In this document: positions 10,442 to 23,050 of the stretch, in pieces
How the letters are laid out: every line of letters begins with the position of its first letter
How positions within the stretch are numbered: the stretch's first letter is position 1
Assembly: GCA_951394405.1 (NCBI GenBank)
Contig: OX596338.1
Span: forward strand, 2,480,001-2,544,000
DNA: 64,000 nt
Source: Coprinellus micaceus
Lineage: Eukaryota > Basidiomycota > Agaricomycetes > Agaricales > Psathyrellaceae
Direction: 5' to 3'
The notes under the pieces: generated by a model
Told to the model about the DNA's origin: nothing
Databases searched by the model: none
What the model saw: the letters and a program-made list of their open reading frames with translations, nothing else
Position numbers and translations under genes: made by a program

Positions 10442-12600
10442 TTAGTCGTCTCCTTCACCATCGTCATAGCCATGCATTCCAACACCCCCTTCAGGCAACC
10501 GGTCGATGAGGTAGCTGTACAAAATCATCAATGAAATGCACAGGGGGCGTAACAGCCAGCAAATTACTTACTATATCTCCTCCTTCAGGTCCTCGCAGTA
10601 GCGATCTAGGGCCGTTCATGAGTCACCAATATTTGTCCACAACTTAGGGTCTTGAAAACGGGGCTTACCGAGGGGAAGGTCGCGTTCATCTGTGCCTATC
10701 AAAGGGTTAGTTTTGCTAATCGTCGGATCTCAACGCTATTCGACTCACCGAAAGGCATCTCAATCTCCTCGGCGATCCCTTCGATACCCATGAAAGTGAA
10801 AGCAACGACAGTCACAATGGGTACAATGGCCCAGCCCATTTCATGCACCAGGGTCAGAGGCAGGGCGAAGAGGTATAGGGTGACGCATTGCTTCAAGTGG
10901 ATACCATCTGTCCACGCCCGGTCAGGTAGTGCCCAGCTAAAACGCTCACGAAGCCACTCACAGGATCGCGGTATTGGGGTGTTGGCAACGCGCTCCATGG
11001 CCGTCATCTGTTCAACCAGACTTTGGATCCTGGGGCGGTTATGTTAGTTTTTTGAGGTTCTCCCGTTGAACGACAAGCTCACATCTGGGACAAGCCATTC
11101 AGCCCTGAATTAAAGCGAACAGTGAGTTGGAGTCGGCGATAGGGAAAAGACCAGCACATACCAGCAGGGCCAACGGTTTCCAAGCACCCGTCACGTCGGA
11201 ATTGGTACACCATTCCCGCCAACTCATGTGCGATGCTGTATTAAGGGAATGAGCCCGCAGCCCGCTAGCGAGCGTTGGTTTCACGTACATCAGGGGCAGA
11301 GGCATTGAGGATTCTTCATTATAGGAATGGAAGTCGATTGATCGATGCGAGTGAGCCAGGAGAGGTGTCTGGTCATTCGACACATTGGCCTTGCTCCTCT
11401 TCGCTCGAACTCGCTTGGTAGGGTCTGATTTCAGGTTCAGGGTGTCGGGTGTCATAGTCCCGCTCCGAGTGCCGCTCGCGTCACGGCTCTGGAAGTCTCC
11501 ACCTCTGATAGCAGCGTACGACGCAGGCGAGCTCGCGTGATGGATCGCGTTGCCCTGAGGGTTGCTGTATTTGGAAAAGGAATGAGGCAACACCCCAATG
11601 AAGTCAGGGTAATCCACACCATCCTCCCCGCGAAGGTAGTGCTTGGTCGCATATACGAACGATAAACAGAGGTGGATGGCTTCGACTTTCTTCCGTCGCA
11701 GCTGCGCTGCGGTGAGGAGAGCGGTGGGTGTCTTCCCCTTGGTCGTCGTGGGTGCTTCGTCCGTAGGAGGGAGATTGACGTATATCCAAATTTGGCGGGA
11801 GAAGTTCCGGGTGAGGGTCGTGACTGAGCCAAAGGCTTTCCGGCCCTCCCAGTAGCGGTCGTACGACGTACTATTCCTATTGACGGCCGTACTTCAATAT
11901 AGGGTATTTCGACAATTATTGGGGAAGAGAGCAGACCTGAACACAAGGATAAGACCAACCTGGAGGAGTTACAAGGACAAGGCGCCACTTATGTCAGCTG
12001 GGTGACTTTGCGCAGCACAGCTCGGGTATGCACTCACCACGACAGAGAGCAACGGAACGATACTGTTCGTCCAGACCACTGTATAACCCTGAGTAGAGGC
12101 ATACGCGATCCCAGCAGCGAAAAGGGTGACGGTCAGGACGGGGCCAATGATCCTGGAGATAACCTAGAGGAGGCGTTAAGCCGTCGTGTCGGTTGGCGAA
12201 GTGGACTCCTGAGGCCTTACACTGCCTTTAACTCTGAATACGTCGGGAAGCCAGGAGTACTAGACGATGGCGAAATGGGTCAAGTTCGTTACAAACAACT
12301 TTACAAGTCCAGCTCACCTTTCTCAAGTGCGCCCGCTTGATCTTTGGCTGCAGAGAGTTAGTAAACCCCCTCAACCTTAGTAGATAGTCAACAACGCTTA
12401 CCTTGATCGCCAGAGCCGAAGATATCGACTTCACCGTCCCTTTTACCCCTGCCATGACTATATGCTGTGGTCCCAGAAGCGTTGCCAGGTGTGGTGGGGC
12501 CGCCTGCGTCCTTGTTCGAGTCCAAGGAGGTGATTGTTCCCGACTTCAGTCGTTGGCCCTTCACTCGTGAGAGATCAATGATTGCGAATGGGGATGCCAC
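10442..12600 (-). CDS. UPF0187/bestrophin-like anion channel family membrane protein
   Basis: Seen: a minus-strand gene with about nine exons. The start is the ATG at 12600 (MASPFAIIDLSRVKGQRLK), the stop TAA is at 10442. Hydrophobic segments include VLTVTLFAAGIAYASTQGYT followed by VVWTNSIVPLLSVV and VGLILVFR. The family signature comes next: across a junction the reading is VFRN then STSYDRYWEGRKAFGSV. A long polar insert follows, then LKQCVTLYLFALPLTLVHEM, WAIVPIVTVVAFTFMGIEG and the pore-side EEIEMPFGE. The C-terminus is acidic (DDGEGDD). Known: bestrophins and bacterial UPF0187 proteins form pentameric anion channels; fungal members are uncharacterised but share SYDRYWEGR and EEIExPFG. 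Inferred: an organellar or plasma-membrane anion channel. Small exon borders in the N-terminal third are approximate. It is divergent from the SYCP2-like gene. Confidence 0.82.
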
Positions 12601-12921
12601 CCTTCAAGACCGCCTCGAACATTCAGCGCGACGTAAAATGCTGGAACTAGGGGCTATTGAGCCTGAGTTCAGGCTCAACAGGCGCCCTCAAAGTGCAACC
12701 CGCTCAATCGAAAGGACGAAGGGAATTGGCATTGCGTGGGGATTAGATAGGGGCTGGAGTCACGGGAGCAAAGCGATCAAATGATCTGAATTGTGCGAAA
12801 GGTCCAAGCAACCAACAGAATCTTCGAATCCGCGAGTCTCCTTCTCCCCATCCCCCATCGTTTCTCAACACGTTCATGAGCCCCTCTAGGTCTCCCTTGA
12901 GTCCTCCATATTTTCTGTAGA
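12601..12921. promoter_or_regulatory. Shared divergent promoter region
   Basis: This 321-bp stretch separates the ATG of the minus-strand channel gene from the ATG of the plus-strand SYCP2-like gene. It must hold both promoters. No clear TATA box is visible for either. Confidence 0.5.
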
Positions 12922-15900
12922 ATGGAGAACATAAAGCTCGCTCTGCAATCGTTGACCAAAGGCATCGCGCAGTCCAAGAACAAGGCCAGCCCCGACATTG
13001 AAGTTGCCATCATCAAGCTTCCTGCCGTCCTGGAATTCTTCGTAAATCCCAACTCATTTTACGAACACAATAGCACCTTGAGACTTACTGAATGAACGCT
13101 CCTTTCTTCAGCCGGAAGACACTCTGACAGATGAAGAGTTCTCGAAGCTCTCGGATCTCCTGCGGCATACAATCCAGCCGTTGTACAGGCAGAGCTTAGA
13201 TCTCGCCTTAAACTTTACTTCCGCCGTTTTCTCTGCCTTACATGCTACGAAGGTCTCGTCTGCGAAAGACTCATCGTCAAGGATGGCCTGGGAAATGATT
13301 CAGTCGTCTATTCTGTCTGGTCTCCTGGTTCGACTGCCTTGCATCGCCCAGGTGCTTTATTTACTGACATTATAACCCTGTCTATTAGGACCATCTAGAT
13401 GACCACAGGACAGGTGAGCGCTGATCTGATTCTTTCTCTGGGCACGAACTGAGCTTCGTATGCAGTCAAAATCAAAGGCCCGATCTGCCAGGCATTCTTT
13501 CCCTCTTTGTGCAAGCTTTACATCCCTACGTCGCCTGAGGGAGGAATTAACGCGCATTCTGACCTTATTACGACGGCAAGCCTCATTTCTATGTGTATAT
13601 GCGCGACGTCTTGCCGATTCGCGTTTCCTTTCTCAGGTATTCATGCTCCTATCTGAGTTAGTATGTGGTCACGCTGCTGGCGCTGCAAGTTTCAGGAAGG
13701 AGCTCAATGGAGGGTGCGGCACATCACTCCTCATGTATCGCGACATCCTGACCTGCTCTTAGGCGACGCTTGGGCTACGCAGCCCTCAATATGAGAGGTT
13801 CGTACAGTCTCTTCAGAGTGTCGCGTCGAAGGACAGGTGACCTATTCATTTCACGAAGACTTCCTACCCCTTGAGGCCGTATTGGAGCTTTTCGCGAACC
13901 TTCTGTTTAGTTTCAAGAACGGAAAGTCGGACAGGATCAAGTTCATCCAGGACGTATTCAATCCTGGGTTGTTCCATTCTCCCCAGCTAGTTGCTACATT
14001 AGCGAGGGTGACCAGTTCGAGCATTTGGGAGAGCACCTCTTCAGACGTTATCAAGATCATATCTTCCTTGAACGTTGCTTTGTGAGTGGCCCACAGGCGG
14101 CCCTTCTCTATGCGACCTTCAGCTGACCGTTCCGACTTTTAGCCCTCAGCCGTTCGGCGTTTCGAATTTCCAGTTGAAGGGACTCGAAACCGAGAGTGTT
14201 GACAGCTTGTACCTCGAATCGGCGTCCGTCGTGCTCAGTATATCTTCAGACGTTGGTGCTCTCCATTCTCCCTCTTTGAGGTGCCGACTAACGACGAGGG
14301 TATAGGGAGGTGAAGATACTCTCACAATTCCATTTCGACACGTGGTAGACTTCAAGATTTTGTCCTCTGAAGGGGGTATCTCCGTAACCCTTGCACTGAA
14401 GAAGCCTCCAATGATTGGCAAGAAACCGCTAGAGACTAAGTACAATATTATCCCTTGCCAGTGGACTCTGGAGAAGAAAGAAGTCAAACGATTCCTGGAT
14501 ACCTTGAAGCACCGCAAAGTCGTATGTCCCCGTTGGCCTCCTCGGTTCGGGCTCCGCTGATTGCGACGTACTTGTCTTCCAGCCTGTCAATTCGTCCAGG
14601 CTGGACCCCCAGAGAAAGCTGTCGGTGGCTGAAGCGATCAACCTCGACCTCAGCTCCGACCCTGGACCCCTGAAGCCAACTCAGGTAGGTGGACTTGTAG
14701 GATCCGATTGGCCTCATCTTCTCACTCTCTTCGCGCAGGAGAAAGCCATAACCATCGCAAAGTGTAAGCGTTGAGCTCGCCTTGTAGCCTTGCGTTACTT
14801 ACCAACATTCAATCCCAGTGTGGGACGGGACCAGACAAAGTCAAGGTGCAGACAATGCCACGACATCGCCCTTACTACATGCCATCTTCCCACCGAAGTC
14901 TGACGAGCTCAACGCAATCCCGCTTCTAGACGAGCCCTCCGTATTCATAGACGACAAGGGCAACATGGCGGACCTACCTACCCAACAAGATCACAAGCTA
15001 GCCCCCGACTCATCCCCGATGGAAGCTACGAAGAAAGATAAGGCCTCGAAGAACGACCTGTTGAAGAGGTCGTTGAGCTTGCTCCTATCTGCGAGCAACC
15101 GGGCCCAGGACGAGGTGGATGATGTCCAGCCTAGGATGACGCGGCGACGGAAGGCCCACAACATCGTCGTGTCCGACAACGAGAGTGAGGTGACTGATTG
15201 CGATGAAGATCAGAGCTACGCTCCTTCGCCGACGCCTTCGAGGAGGGGCCCGCGTCTGAACCGCGTGAGCCGGGCGCCGGCCCTCGAGAAGATACCCGAG
15301 GACAAAGTAGCACCTGCCCCAGCCGCAGTGGCCAAGAAGAAGTCGACGCCTCCTGTGAAGGAGGTTCAGCATCGTCCTACGATCAGGACCCGCAGCGCTC
15401 GTAACAAGGAAAACGGATGTTCGGATAAGCCAGGTATGGGATCACTGAACTTTCTGCCACCATTCTCCCCTCAAATTGAATACTACAGCGCCGTCCAAGT
15501 CCTTGAAGCGTCCCGCTTCTCCAGAGTTAGTTATACCCAGCGACGACGAGCCCCCACTCCCCCCCGCCAAGAAGGCTCGTCGCTCTCCTGAGAGGCAGAA
15601 GCAAGAGAAGCCAAAGACCCGCCCTACCGCCCGATACAGGACCAAGACAAAGACGTCGCCTCCCGCTGTTATTGAACTAGCTGATGACGACGATGGGCCA
15701 CCCAAAGCCAACCCTAAGCCAAACTCAAAGACCGCGACGAAGAAGCAGGTCGTCGAGCCCCGGCGCACGGGGAAAAAGGCTACCCAGATGAAAGATAGGG
15801 CAGGGAAGCCCAAACCACGGCCTGTGTCTGTGCCTGTCAACAAGAAGACGACGCGTTCCTCGGCGAATGAGGGAATAAAGGCGGAGGTGGATGGAGACGT

Positions 15901-17748
15901 CGAGATGGAAGTCGCGAAGCCTGCGCTAAGTGCCGTGCAGCAGGTTGAACCTGAGGTGAGCCGGTGTCTCCCTCTCCACGAAACACCAGGTGCTTAACCC
16001 CGTACCGCACCAGCCCCGGGCCATGTCGGTCTTTAAGACAGAACCAGAATCCTTCAAGATAGATACTACCACTCCTCATCGCGAAGCCCACGAGGCCAAT
16101 AGCGCCAAGCCATCCAGCCGCAAGCCACAGAAGGCGGTCTGGCAGCGCGATAGCTTCATGGCGAACCTCGAGGTCCAGAAACAGTCCACCCCTTCCAAAG
16201 AGATCGTACCAGAGGGAGCGTCCGACCCCACCTACGTCTACGATGAACAGGTTCCGGAAGGTGCATTCCGGTTCGACTCCGAGCCACTTCTCCCTCCTGT
16301 CGTCAAGGCTACGCCGTCTGGGGATCTCATCGACCTCATAGGCGGCTATGCGAACGGCGGGTCGGATACCTTTGTTACTGAGCCTCTCTTGGCCGAGTAC
16401 TACGTTCCGCTCAAGGTGAGTGAACTGCGTCTGGACGTTCGCAGGAAATCCCCGCTAACGTTTCGTCAGGTCGCGATTGGGACCTCACCCGTTCCAGAGG
16501 ACGAGCCCATTGTCCCGAAGGAAGAACCCGAGGATATCGTTATGATCGATCTGACCAGCTCGCCCAAGGAAAGCAGGCTGGCGAGCCCAACTCCTATGTC
16601 TGCCCGCAGTTCAACCCCTCCCCCCGCTCCCGTCAAGCCTAGCCGTGAAGTTGCAATGGCCCCTCGTGCCCGGTGGAAGCCCGAGCTGAAGAAGGTTCCA
16701 GCCCCATTTATTGCCCCGGCCCCGCACCGACAGGAGGTATTTGAACTGAATGAATCATCTGAGGTCAAGAGAGGGAGAACCCAAGAAGTCCAGGTGATCG
16801 AGAGGAAAGTTGGTGGGGGGCTCAAACCCAAGACTGTGCCTACCCCTGCGAGCGCCAACAACGCCGAAAACCTAGACGATCTCCAGGAAACCAATGAGGG
16901 GCAGTATGAACTCAAGCCTACCCTACCGAAGAAATCCTTTCCTAAACCGATTGAGAGGATCACCGAGCAGTATCAAGGCCCCAAGTCAGCGCACATACAC
17001 TATCGCCAAAGCGCGGAGGAGAAACAGTCACAGGGCTATAGGCTCAAACTTCCTGTTGCCCCTACCCAGGGCCGTCGTTCCGAGCAGAAGGCCCCTGCGT
17101 ACCTGAGGCAGCAGAGGTTTTTGGGCGGGGTGCTGAGGGAGAAGTATGATGTTGGTAACGGTATGAGCAGCGTCCGAAAGGAGGTGAGGACGAGGGTGCC
17201 TGTCCCGGATATCGAGGAGGTAAGAGGCGTTCATGATGACCCTGTGCAGATGCGCTGATTCTCCCCTTTTCGCAGGTCTTGAGGGGCATTCAAGAGGCCA
17301 GGATCTTTTACGGTCAGATTCATAGCGACCGGACTGATTTCCCTATATCCAGGCCCTTGCAGATAAGCTCAACAATAGATTCGAGGAGACCAGGCAAGAG
17401 ATGACGCAGGCTCAATTGGCCCTCCTGCATCAAGCAGCAGATGATCTGAAACCGATGGCTCGTGAAGCGTGAGCGCCTTACCCTTCTTTACCTTTAACAT
17501 GTCCTAACATCCCTCCTTCCTTCAGAGCGGAGCACTTCAACGCCCTGGTGGATCTTGAAGCCGAGTACGGAACCCATAGGAGGAAGGTCATGACCAGTAT
17601 CGACACCCTCCGTAAATCTACGACCCAGCTTACTGGGGCGCTCAAGCAAGTCGTCCAGAACCACAACCGGAATAGTCTCGCAAAGAAGTTCCCCTCAAAG
17701 CTGTTCTCCAAGCCTCCTCCCAGGTTCGATTCGGATTGGAAATTTTGA
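12922..17748 (+). CDS. SYCP2/Red1-like candidate meiotic chromosome axis protein
   Basis: Seen: a large multi-exon gene (about 14 exons, roughly 1,200 residues) from MENIKLALQSLTKG at 12922 to a TGA at 17746. It has three zones. (1) An N-terminal all-helical region with armadillo-like character (FLPLEAVLELFANLLFSF). (2) A beta-rich module at about 14150-14520 with DTLTIPFRHVVDFKIL and ISVTLALKKPPMIGKKP. (3) A long disordered, basic, Ser/Pro-rich linker ending in a helical, coiled-coil-like tail (RFEETRQEMTQAQLALLHQA; VMTSIDTLRKSTTQLTGALK) with the end FDSDWKF. Known: SYCP2, yeast Red1 and plant ASY3 share ARM-like, Spt16M-like (PH) and C-terminal coiled-coil parts; the SYCP2 module carries a similar VVNF...I.LKKP.II.KK pattern. 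Inferred: axis core protein, from architecture and motif only. Exon borders between 13,330 and 13,840 are uncertain: several phase-consistent paths exist. Confidence 0.6.
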
Positions 17749-19164
17749 TGTCGGTGTGCCGTGTGTTATGGTGTGAAAGAAGTTCGATTCGCCTAGAGGT
17801 ACAGTTAACTTGAAATTGAAATGGCAATGGCAAATGTTGTGACTCGAATGACTCACTGACAATTTCCTACCGAGAGGCGAAGGCGAAATCCTTCGCGAAA
17901 ATCGGTTCATGGGCCTGGGATACGCAGGCTATACAGGACTGACACCACGCGTCAAGTTGGTATCGCCTTGGCGCTACCTTTTGGAAGCGTCGGTTCGCGT
18001 AATCTCAGGCCCAGTTGTAGGGATCATTGTTGGAAGTGAAGTCGAATTCAAAGCGAAGTTGCTTTGTGTAACCTCGAGCCCAATCGTCCTGGTAGTTCAC
18101 AGATTTACCCCGGTGCTACTTTCCTTTCGGCTCTTCCAGGGCCAGTGCAACTTGGACACGGGTACGCCGAACGGATTGCAGAGCACTAGTTGTGAATGCT
18201 CGCGGTCCCTGAAACAAGCACGTCAGTAAGTATTAACTATTCCAGAGATCCTCCTCTTTCTCTAGGTACGGGGAGTGTGCTTCTGTGCTTCGTTGAAGGC
18301 AAGTGTGGTACGGTTACTTAGCTTCGTGACATACCCTTGCGTGAGTTGCCTTTTTGTCCATTACGCGTACGGACAAGGCAGTCCCGGTGATATGGTTTGA
18401 TGTCACTACCCACTCGGAGAATACAAATAGGGGGGAACCATAGGAAAAAGGGGTAAGAAGTAAGGAGGTCGTCGGTGGACCACCTGAGCGAGGCCCTTGA
18501 ATCTGATGTCCAGCGGGAATCCTTTGACGGCCCGAGTCGAGAACTTGTTGGCGCCGTCAGGTATATAGCGTTGGGCCTGGTCAGTGAAAGGAGGGTAAAC
18601 TGAGCTGTGCTTGTTGTTTACGGCCTCCATGTTGCGTTTTTCAATTTGGTGGTCAGAGATTGGACCCCCAAACATGTGACGCTTCGGCCAAACAGTTCCA
18701 TTTTGGGAATGAGCAACCTATTGCACGTGCTCGAGTCATGGTCACTTTTTACACCAGCTTTTTCTTCCAAGTTTCCGCCGTCCTTCGCCAAGTTATCCAA
18801 GCTTTTCCCTTGTGACGCTTTCCCGACAGACCTGGGGCGCCTTTTGCTATGACCGCCGCTCGCGAGCACACAAAGTCGACTCCATAGACCCCGCGGGGCC
18901 TTCACCTGGGGTGCTAAAACTGTTTGTAGGCTCGGCACAGCATTTTCGATAGGACTGGGTCTCGTATGGTGTACCCCTTTCGCCCCGTCATCGCAAAACC
19001 GCCTTGGAGAAGAGGAGAGTGAACCCTGACATGTGTGATCCACTCAGAGGGGTATTTCAACCCCGTCGGTCTCTGTCGCTCTCACAGCTCTCCTTTGCTA
19101 CCCCCCACAACTGCTCCAGAACCCTATCGCCCTTGCACCCCCTAAATCCATCCTCCTCTTTGTC
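17749..19164. other. Intergenic, 1.4 kb without a recognised gene
   Basis: Both strands were read. The frames present are short, have no family motif and cannot be joined into a longer one by plausible introns. It should contain the 3' UTR of the SYCP2-like gene and the promoter of the next gene. No repeat or RNA gene is seen. Confidence 0.5.
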
Positions 19165-21026
19165 ATGCCTTCCAACCTACCTCCCTCTTACGCAGGTCTA
19201 CGCGGTAACACCTGGTTGATGGATGGTGTTGAGCTGGATTTGACCGTGTCTGCCCTGGTGGCAGGTGTTTACTTCGAGCTGGTCTCACTCTCCGAAAGCG
19301 CTCCCCCCATTGTCGCCACTTCCTCTGTGCCTTTGGTGATCCCCGTTGCTGACCCGGATTTCGCATGGGACCTTCAAAAGACCCCCGTTCGCCTCCATAC
19401 GTTCCTCATGAATCTCGCCAAGGCTCACCCGAAGGTTACTCCCTCTGCTTGGCTGGAAACTCTCTACCTTGTTCAAGCCATGTTTCAATTCACAAAAGAC
19501 CATGCCGTCATTGTCAACAATTTTGTCCAGGAGCTCGAGCTGTTTTGGCTCCGGACCTTTTGGAACATAGCGTCGTTGTACGACCCCGGCTTTACCGAGG
19601 ATAAGTTCCACGCCCTGACCGACTCGCGCTACGCACGCTGCTTGGACCCGTCTACTAAACTTCTCCTGAAACGAGCGATGGACCTCGAGGCAGCAAAGCT
19701 GGAGCGTAGCAATCTGGGTAGTTGGCGGATGACACTCTGCAAGGTGTATGCGGACTGGACCGTTGAAATAGAAAGTACGTTTTTCACTCGCATTCGAGTG
19801 TGTACCGACAGTACTGACTGTGCTCTCCTTCTAATTTAGCTCTTTGCCCCTACGTAGATCCCCCAACTGCTATCGATTCGGGCATCGCCGCCTCCTTCAG
19901 CTTCGTGAAGGAGGCCGTGGAGGGGGCTATGGACGTTCTGCCGGCAGATGCCATCGTGGAAGGGGCGGCGGGCATGGAAATTCTACCGTCCGACTTGGAC
20001 TCGTTGGTAGAAATAGAAGAGGCGCTTGAGGAGGAGCTTCGGGCCGAGATTGATCTCCAAGAGGAGCTGAGGATTGAAGAGGTCATCTCAACCTCCATGT
20101 CACACCGTATCATCACAAGAACACCTTCCTCTACCGCGTCGGCCCCTGCGGATATTGGCACCTTTCCCGACGCCGCCGTGGGCACCCTAGATGCCAGGAG
20201 GTCGACCAGTGGTGGGTCGCATGACATTCAGCTAGAGTCGAGAGCAGACGAACCGGCAGAGGGGAGCACATCGGAGGCGGATGAGAGCGCGAACGGCGAG
20301 GCGGACGCGCTTCTGACTTCCCTCTTACCGCCTCGTCCGGCTGTCCGCACCAGACCTCCATTCGGCTCTCCATCTACTGTCGGCTCAGAAGACAGTCTTA
20401 TTGCGACCACCTCAGCGGAGGCACATAAGCTTGCGGAACCACCGTCTTCGTTCGTCCCTGGAGGCCCTTTCCCTTTCATATTTACTAGGTCTCGCGAGTC
20501 CATGACCTCTGCCTCCACGAGTACAAGCGGATTTTCGAGCCTCGGCTTCTTGTCCAACCGACATGCAGCGAGTCGATCGATCCTCTCAGCCACCAACGCA
20601 ACATCCTTCACGACGACAACTGGGTCCCTTTCCTCCCCTTCTGCAGATGGATTTCTCAAAGGCGCTGTGGTATCATCGGGAAATACGTCCAGTCAGGGTG
20701 GAGAAGCGGCGAATGTCGCCGGGACCATGGTCGCCTCCTCCAAACCATCGACCTCGAGGTTCACGTCCCTTGTCCGGCGACTAGGTAGACGTCGCCGGGA
20801 CAGTCGTTCGAAGGAAACTGGGGCTTTGAGGTCTCTAGCTGCCGCGGTAGATCGCTCAGGGCTCGAGCGGTCTTTGGGGCTGCCAGCTGCCGTGCCCGTG
20901 CCTACATCTCAGGTGCTTGGATGGGACCGTAAACCAATGAAGCCAAAGGGGCGGCTGGCCCAGCTGATAAACATCCCTAAGTTATACTGGGAGTTGAAGA
21001 TGGCCGAGAGAAGGGGGGAGGCTTAG
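19165..21026 (+). CDS. Orphan 598-residue protein, ordered N-terminus and Ser-rich tail
   Basis: Seen: two exons (19165-19774 and 19840-21026) join in phase; the intron has gtacgt and atttag ends. The N-terminal 230 residues look folded, with aromatic-rich helices (WLETLYLVQAMFQFTKDHAV, VQELELFWLRTFWNIASLYD). Residues about 245-310 are strongly acidic (VEIEEALEEELRAEIDLQEE). The rest is Ser/Thr/Ala rich and basic near the end (RRLGRRRRDSRSK; PKGRLAQLINIPKLYWELKM). No signal peptide or membrane span is seen. I do not recognise the family and give no function. Base composition and codon use resemble the neighbours, so it is a normal gene rather than an insertion. Confidence 0.7.
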
Positions 21027-21621
21027 GCGTTTGCCCTGTGTGGGTGGTGTGCTGACTCGATCCATTTTTTCCATATTGAGGGTTTCTCGGTTCGGTTTGA
21101 CGTAGCTTGTTTTGCCTCGGTCGTCTGTATTTTTGCCCACTGCCTGCCTGACCTGTTCCGGCACTTTTCTGGGTTTCTTGTCATCGTACTCTACAGCCCC
21201 TTGTGTCTCTTCGCCAGTATGCTTTACTGAATCCTGATGTACTCTTTACCTTCCTCTTTGCTCTTCACTATTGCCCCCCGTACCTTCTGCATTCTATCTG
21301 CTCTTCTCGCCTTCTCCTTTACTTCCTCAGCCTCGCATCTTGTTCTTTGCTCTGCACCTGCTCAATTTCGACTCGTTATATTTCCGTTGAACTCGCTCGC
21401 ATATCCTTACATTCAGACCGTCGGTCAATAGAGGCATTTGGGGTCGGCTGGCGTGAATTGTTCTTGAGTAGGTGCACAATGGTCGGTTCATTCAAATTTC
21501 CGTAGAGGCATATTCATATCGAGCGCCAGCGCTTAGCGTGTCTAGGAGAGGCCGATCTAATCCTGAATCGTAACTCCCTAGTGTGTCATTATACTATACA
21601 CATGTCCAGCTTGTTGGGGCC
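21027..21621. other. Convergent 3' flanks
   Basis: No gene is seen. The + strand is pyrimidine rich (tctttgctctgcacctgctc), as in the other 3' UTRs of this window. It lies between two convergent genes. Confidence 0.5.
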
Positions 21622-23050
21622 TCAACGGTACCGTGTCATCAATGCACTCGCCCTCCTTCCCTCCCCCGCCACCCTCACTGGAGTAGGGGGGCGGACCATT
21701 CCTCGTGGCAAGCGATTATCCCCACCCTGAACCAAGATCCTTTGGCCTCCTCTCGTCGCGACGGAAGGTGGGAGCGAAGGGACAGGAGGAGGAAGAGGCG
21801 GAGGGACGAGCTCAAACGTACTACCATTCGGACCTGCCATATATACGCTAACCCTCATCCCAGGCCCTGTACCCGCGCCGCTCCGAGCGATGATACTCTT
21901 CCGCATGGTCGCCATATCCTGATATCCCACGGCCACAACAAGTCTATCAGACGGCCGCTGGTGGACTATTCGCTCAGAGGAAACGGCGCCTCTGAAGGTG
22001 GGAATTAGGCCTGGAATGTATTTTCGGGGTCGACCGTAGTGCGGGGACATAGGTGAGCCTGTAGGGGTGTTGATGGGGAAGGGATGCCAGTCGTGGACGG
22101 GCCATGAGATGAGGGGCTTGGGGACCCTTCGTTTGGACTCGATGTAGCATCCAGCATGAGAGACGTAGGCACCCGCCATACCTAGGAGAGGGATTAGGTA
22201 TTAGTATGCTTCAAGGGGGAGCGAGGGGGAAATGTACCGAGCAGAGTGGACGCCGCTGCGATAGCCACAACAGTCCCCGCCGTAGCCTCTGAGCTTCCTA
22301 CCCCTTCAAAGTCGTAGATAAGACCCCTGTTCCCTGTTGCGAGGCGTGCACTCAAGAGTGCAAGGTTCGCTACAATGGATCGATTAGTAACGGTCGATTA
22401 AACTATCTTCAAGCTCTGGAAGAGAGGTAGGCTCACCAGCACTGACGAACGTGAGCCCGTAGAACGCGGTCATACTCCTCGGCCTGATATACTCTCTTTG
22501 AGGGAACCGGACGCGGTGGAGGAGGAACACAGCCATGATGATGAGGGCCAGCCAGTCTATGCTCAGGGCCCCTGCTTCTACGACTATATGGGTAGGTTAG
22601 CATCGCGGCTTATGGAGAAGGAAGAAGAAGCAACTCACGCCCACCGGATCCCAGTACCAGCGATAAGGTCAAAAGGACGATCGAAACTAAATGAAGGATA
22701 GATATAATTACTGTATTTCGTAGGACCGCGTTCTCGTTAGCACACACACACACACACCGCAAGGAGAACAGGCGAGGCGTACCAACGAACATAAACCTGG
22801 CCACTGTAGGCATCCTGACGGGGCGACCCACGAGGGAGGAAGAACCGGTCTTGATGAAAGCGAAAGAAGGGAGAAGACGATGTGACACTCGACCACCCCC
22901 AGTATCCCTCAACTTGCCCTTTTCCTCGTCACGCAGTGGCACCGATTTTGAGTCCGGCACAGTAACACTAGAACCAGCATGGTTCGCCTTTGTTAGAGCC
23001 TTCGTGACGCTCCTCGGGGCCATGAGGTCGGTCGGGTCTCGAGGAGACAA
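21622..23050 (-). CDS. Orphan multi-pass membrane protein
   Basis: Seen: five minus-strand exons joined by introns 22711-22782, 22584-22638, 22370-22436 and 22182-22237, all in phase. The product is about 390 residues. Hydrophobic segments are VIISILHLVSIVLLTLSLVL, IDWLALIIMAVFLL, SMTAFYGLTFVSAANLALLS and ATAGTVVAIAAASTLLGMAG, so four membrane spans are likely. The N-terminal 90 residues are basic and polar, and the C-terminal 150 are Pro-rich and polar. The start is the ATG at 23050 or the one at 23023; neither is decided by the sequence. The first intron contains a (GT)n run. I do not recognise the family. The short exons each ending near a membrane span suggest a real, old gene. Confidence 0.7.
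22741..22757. repeat. (CA)n microsatellite in an intron
   Basis: About eight and a half CA units lie inside intron 22711-22782 of the membrane-protein gene, reading as GT repeats on the transcribed sense. They sit away from the splice sites. Confidence 0.8.

Noticed and set aside
18618..19043. A 141-codon minus-strand frame in the 17.7-19.2 kb gap
   Set aside because: Basic, low-complexity, no motif, no splice partners, and it overlaps a plus-strand frame of similar quality.
21203..21505. Hydrophobic 100-codon frame after the orphan gene
   Set aside because: It lies in pyrimidine-rich 3' flank, whose TCT/CTT codons mimic membrane helices. No splice context or family.
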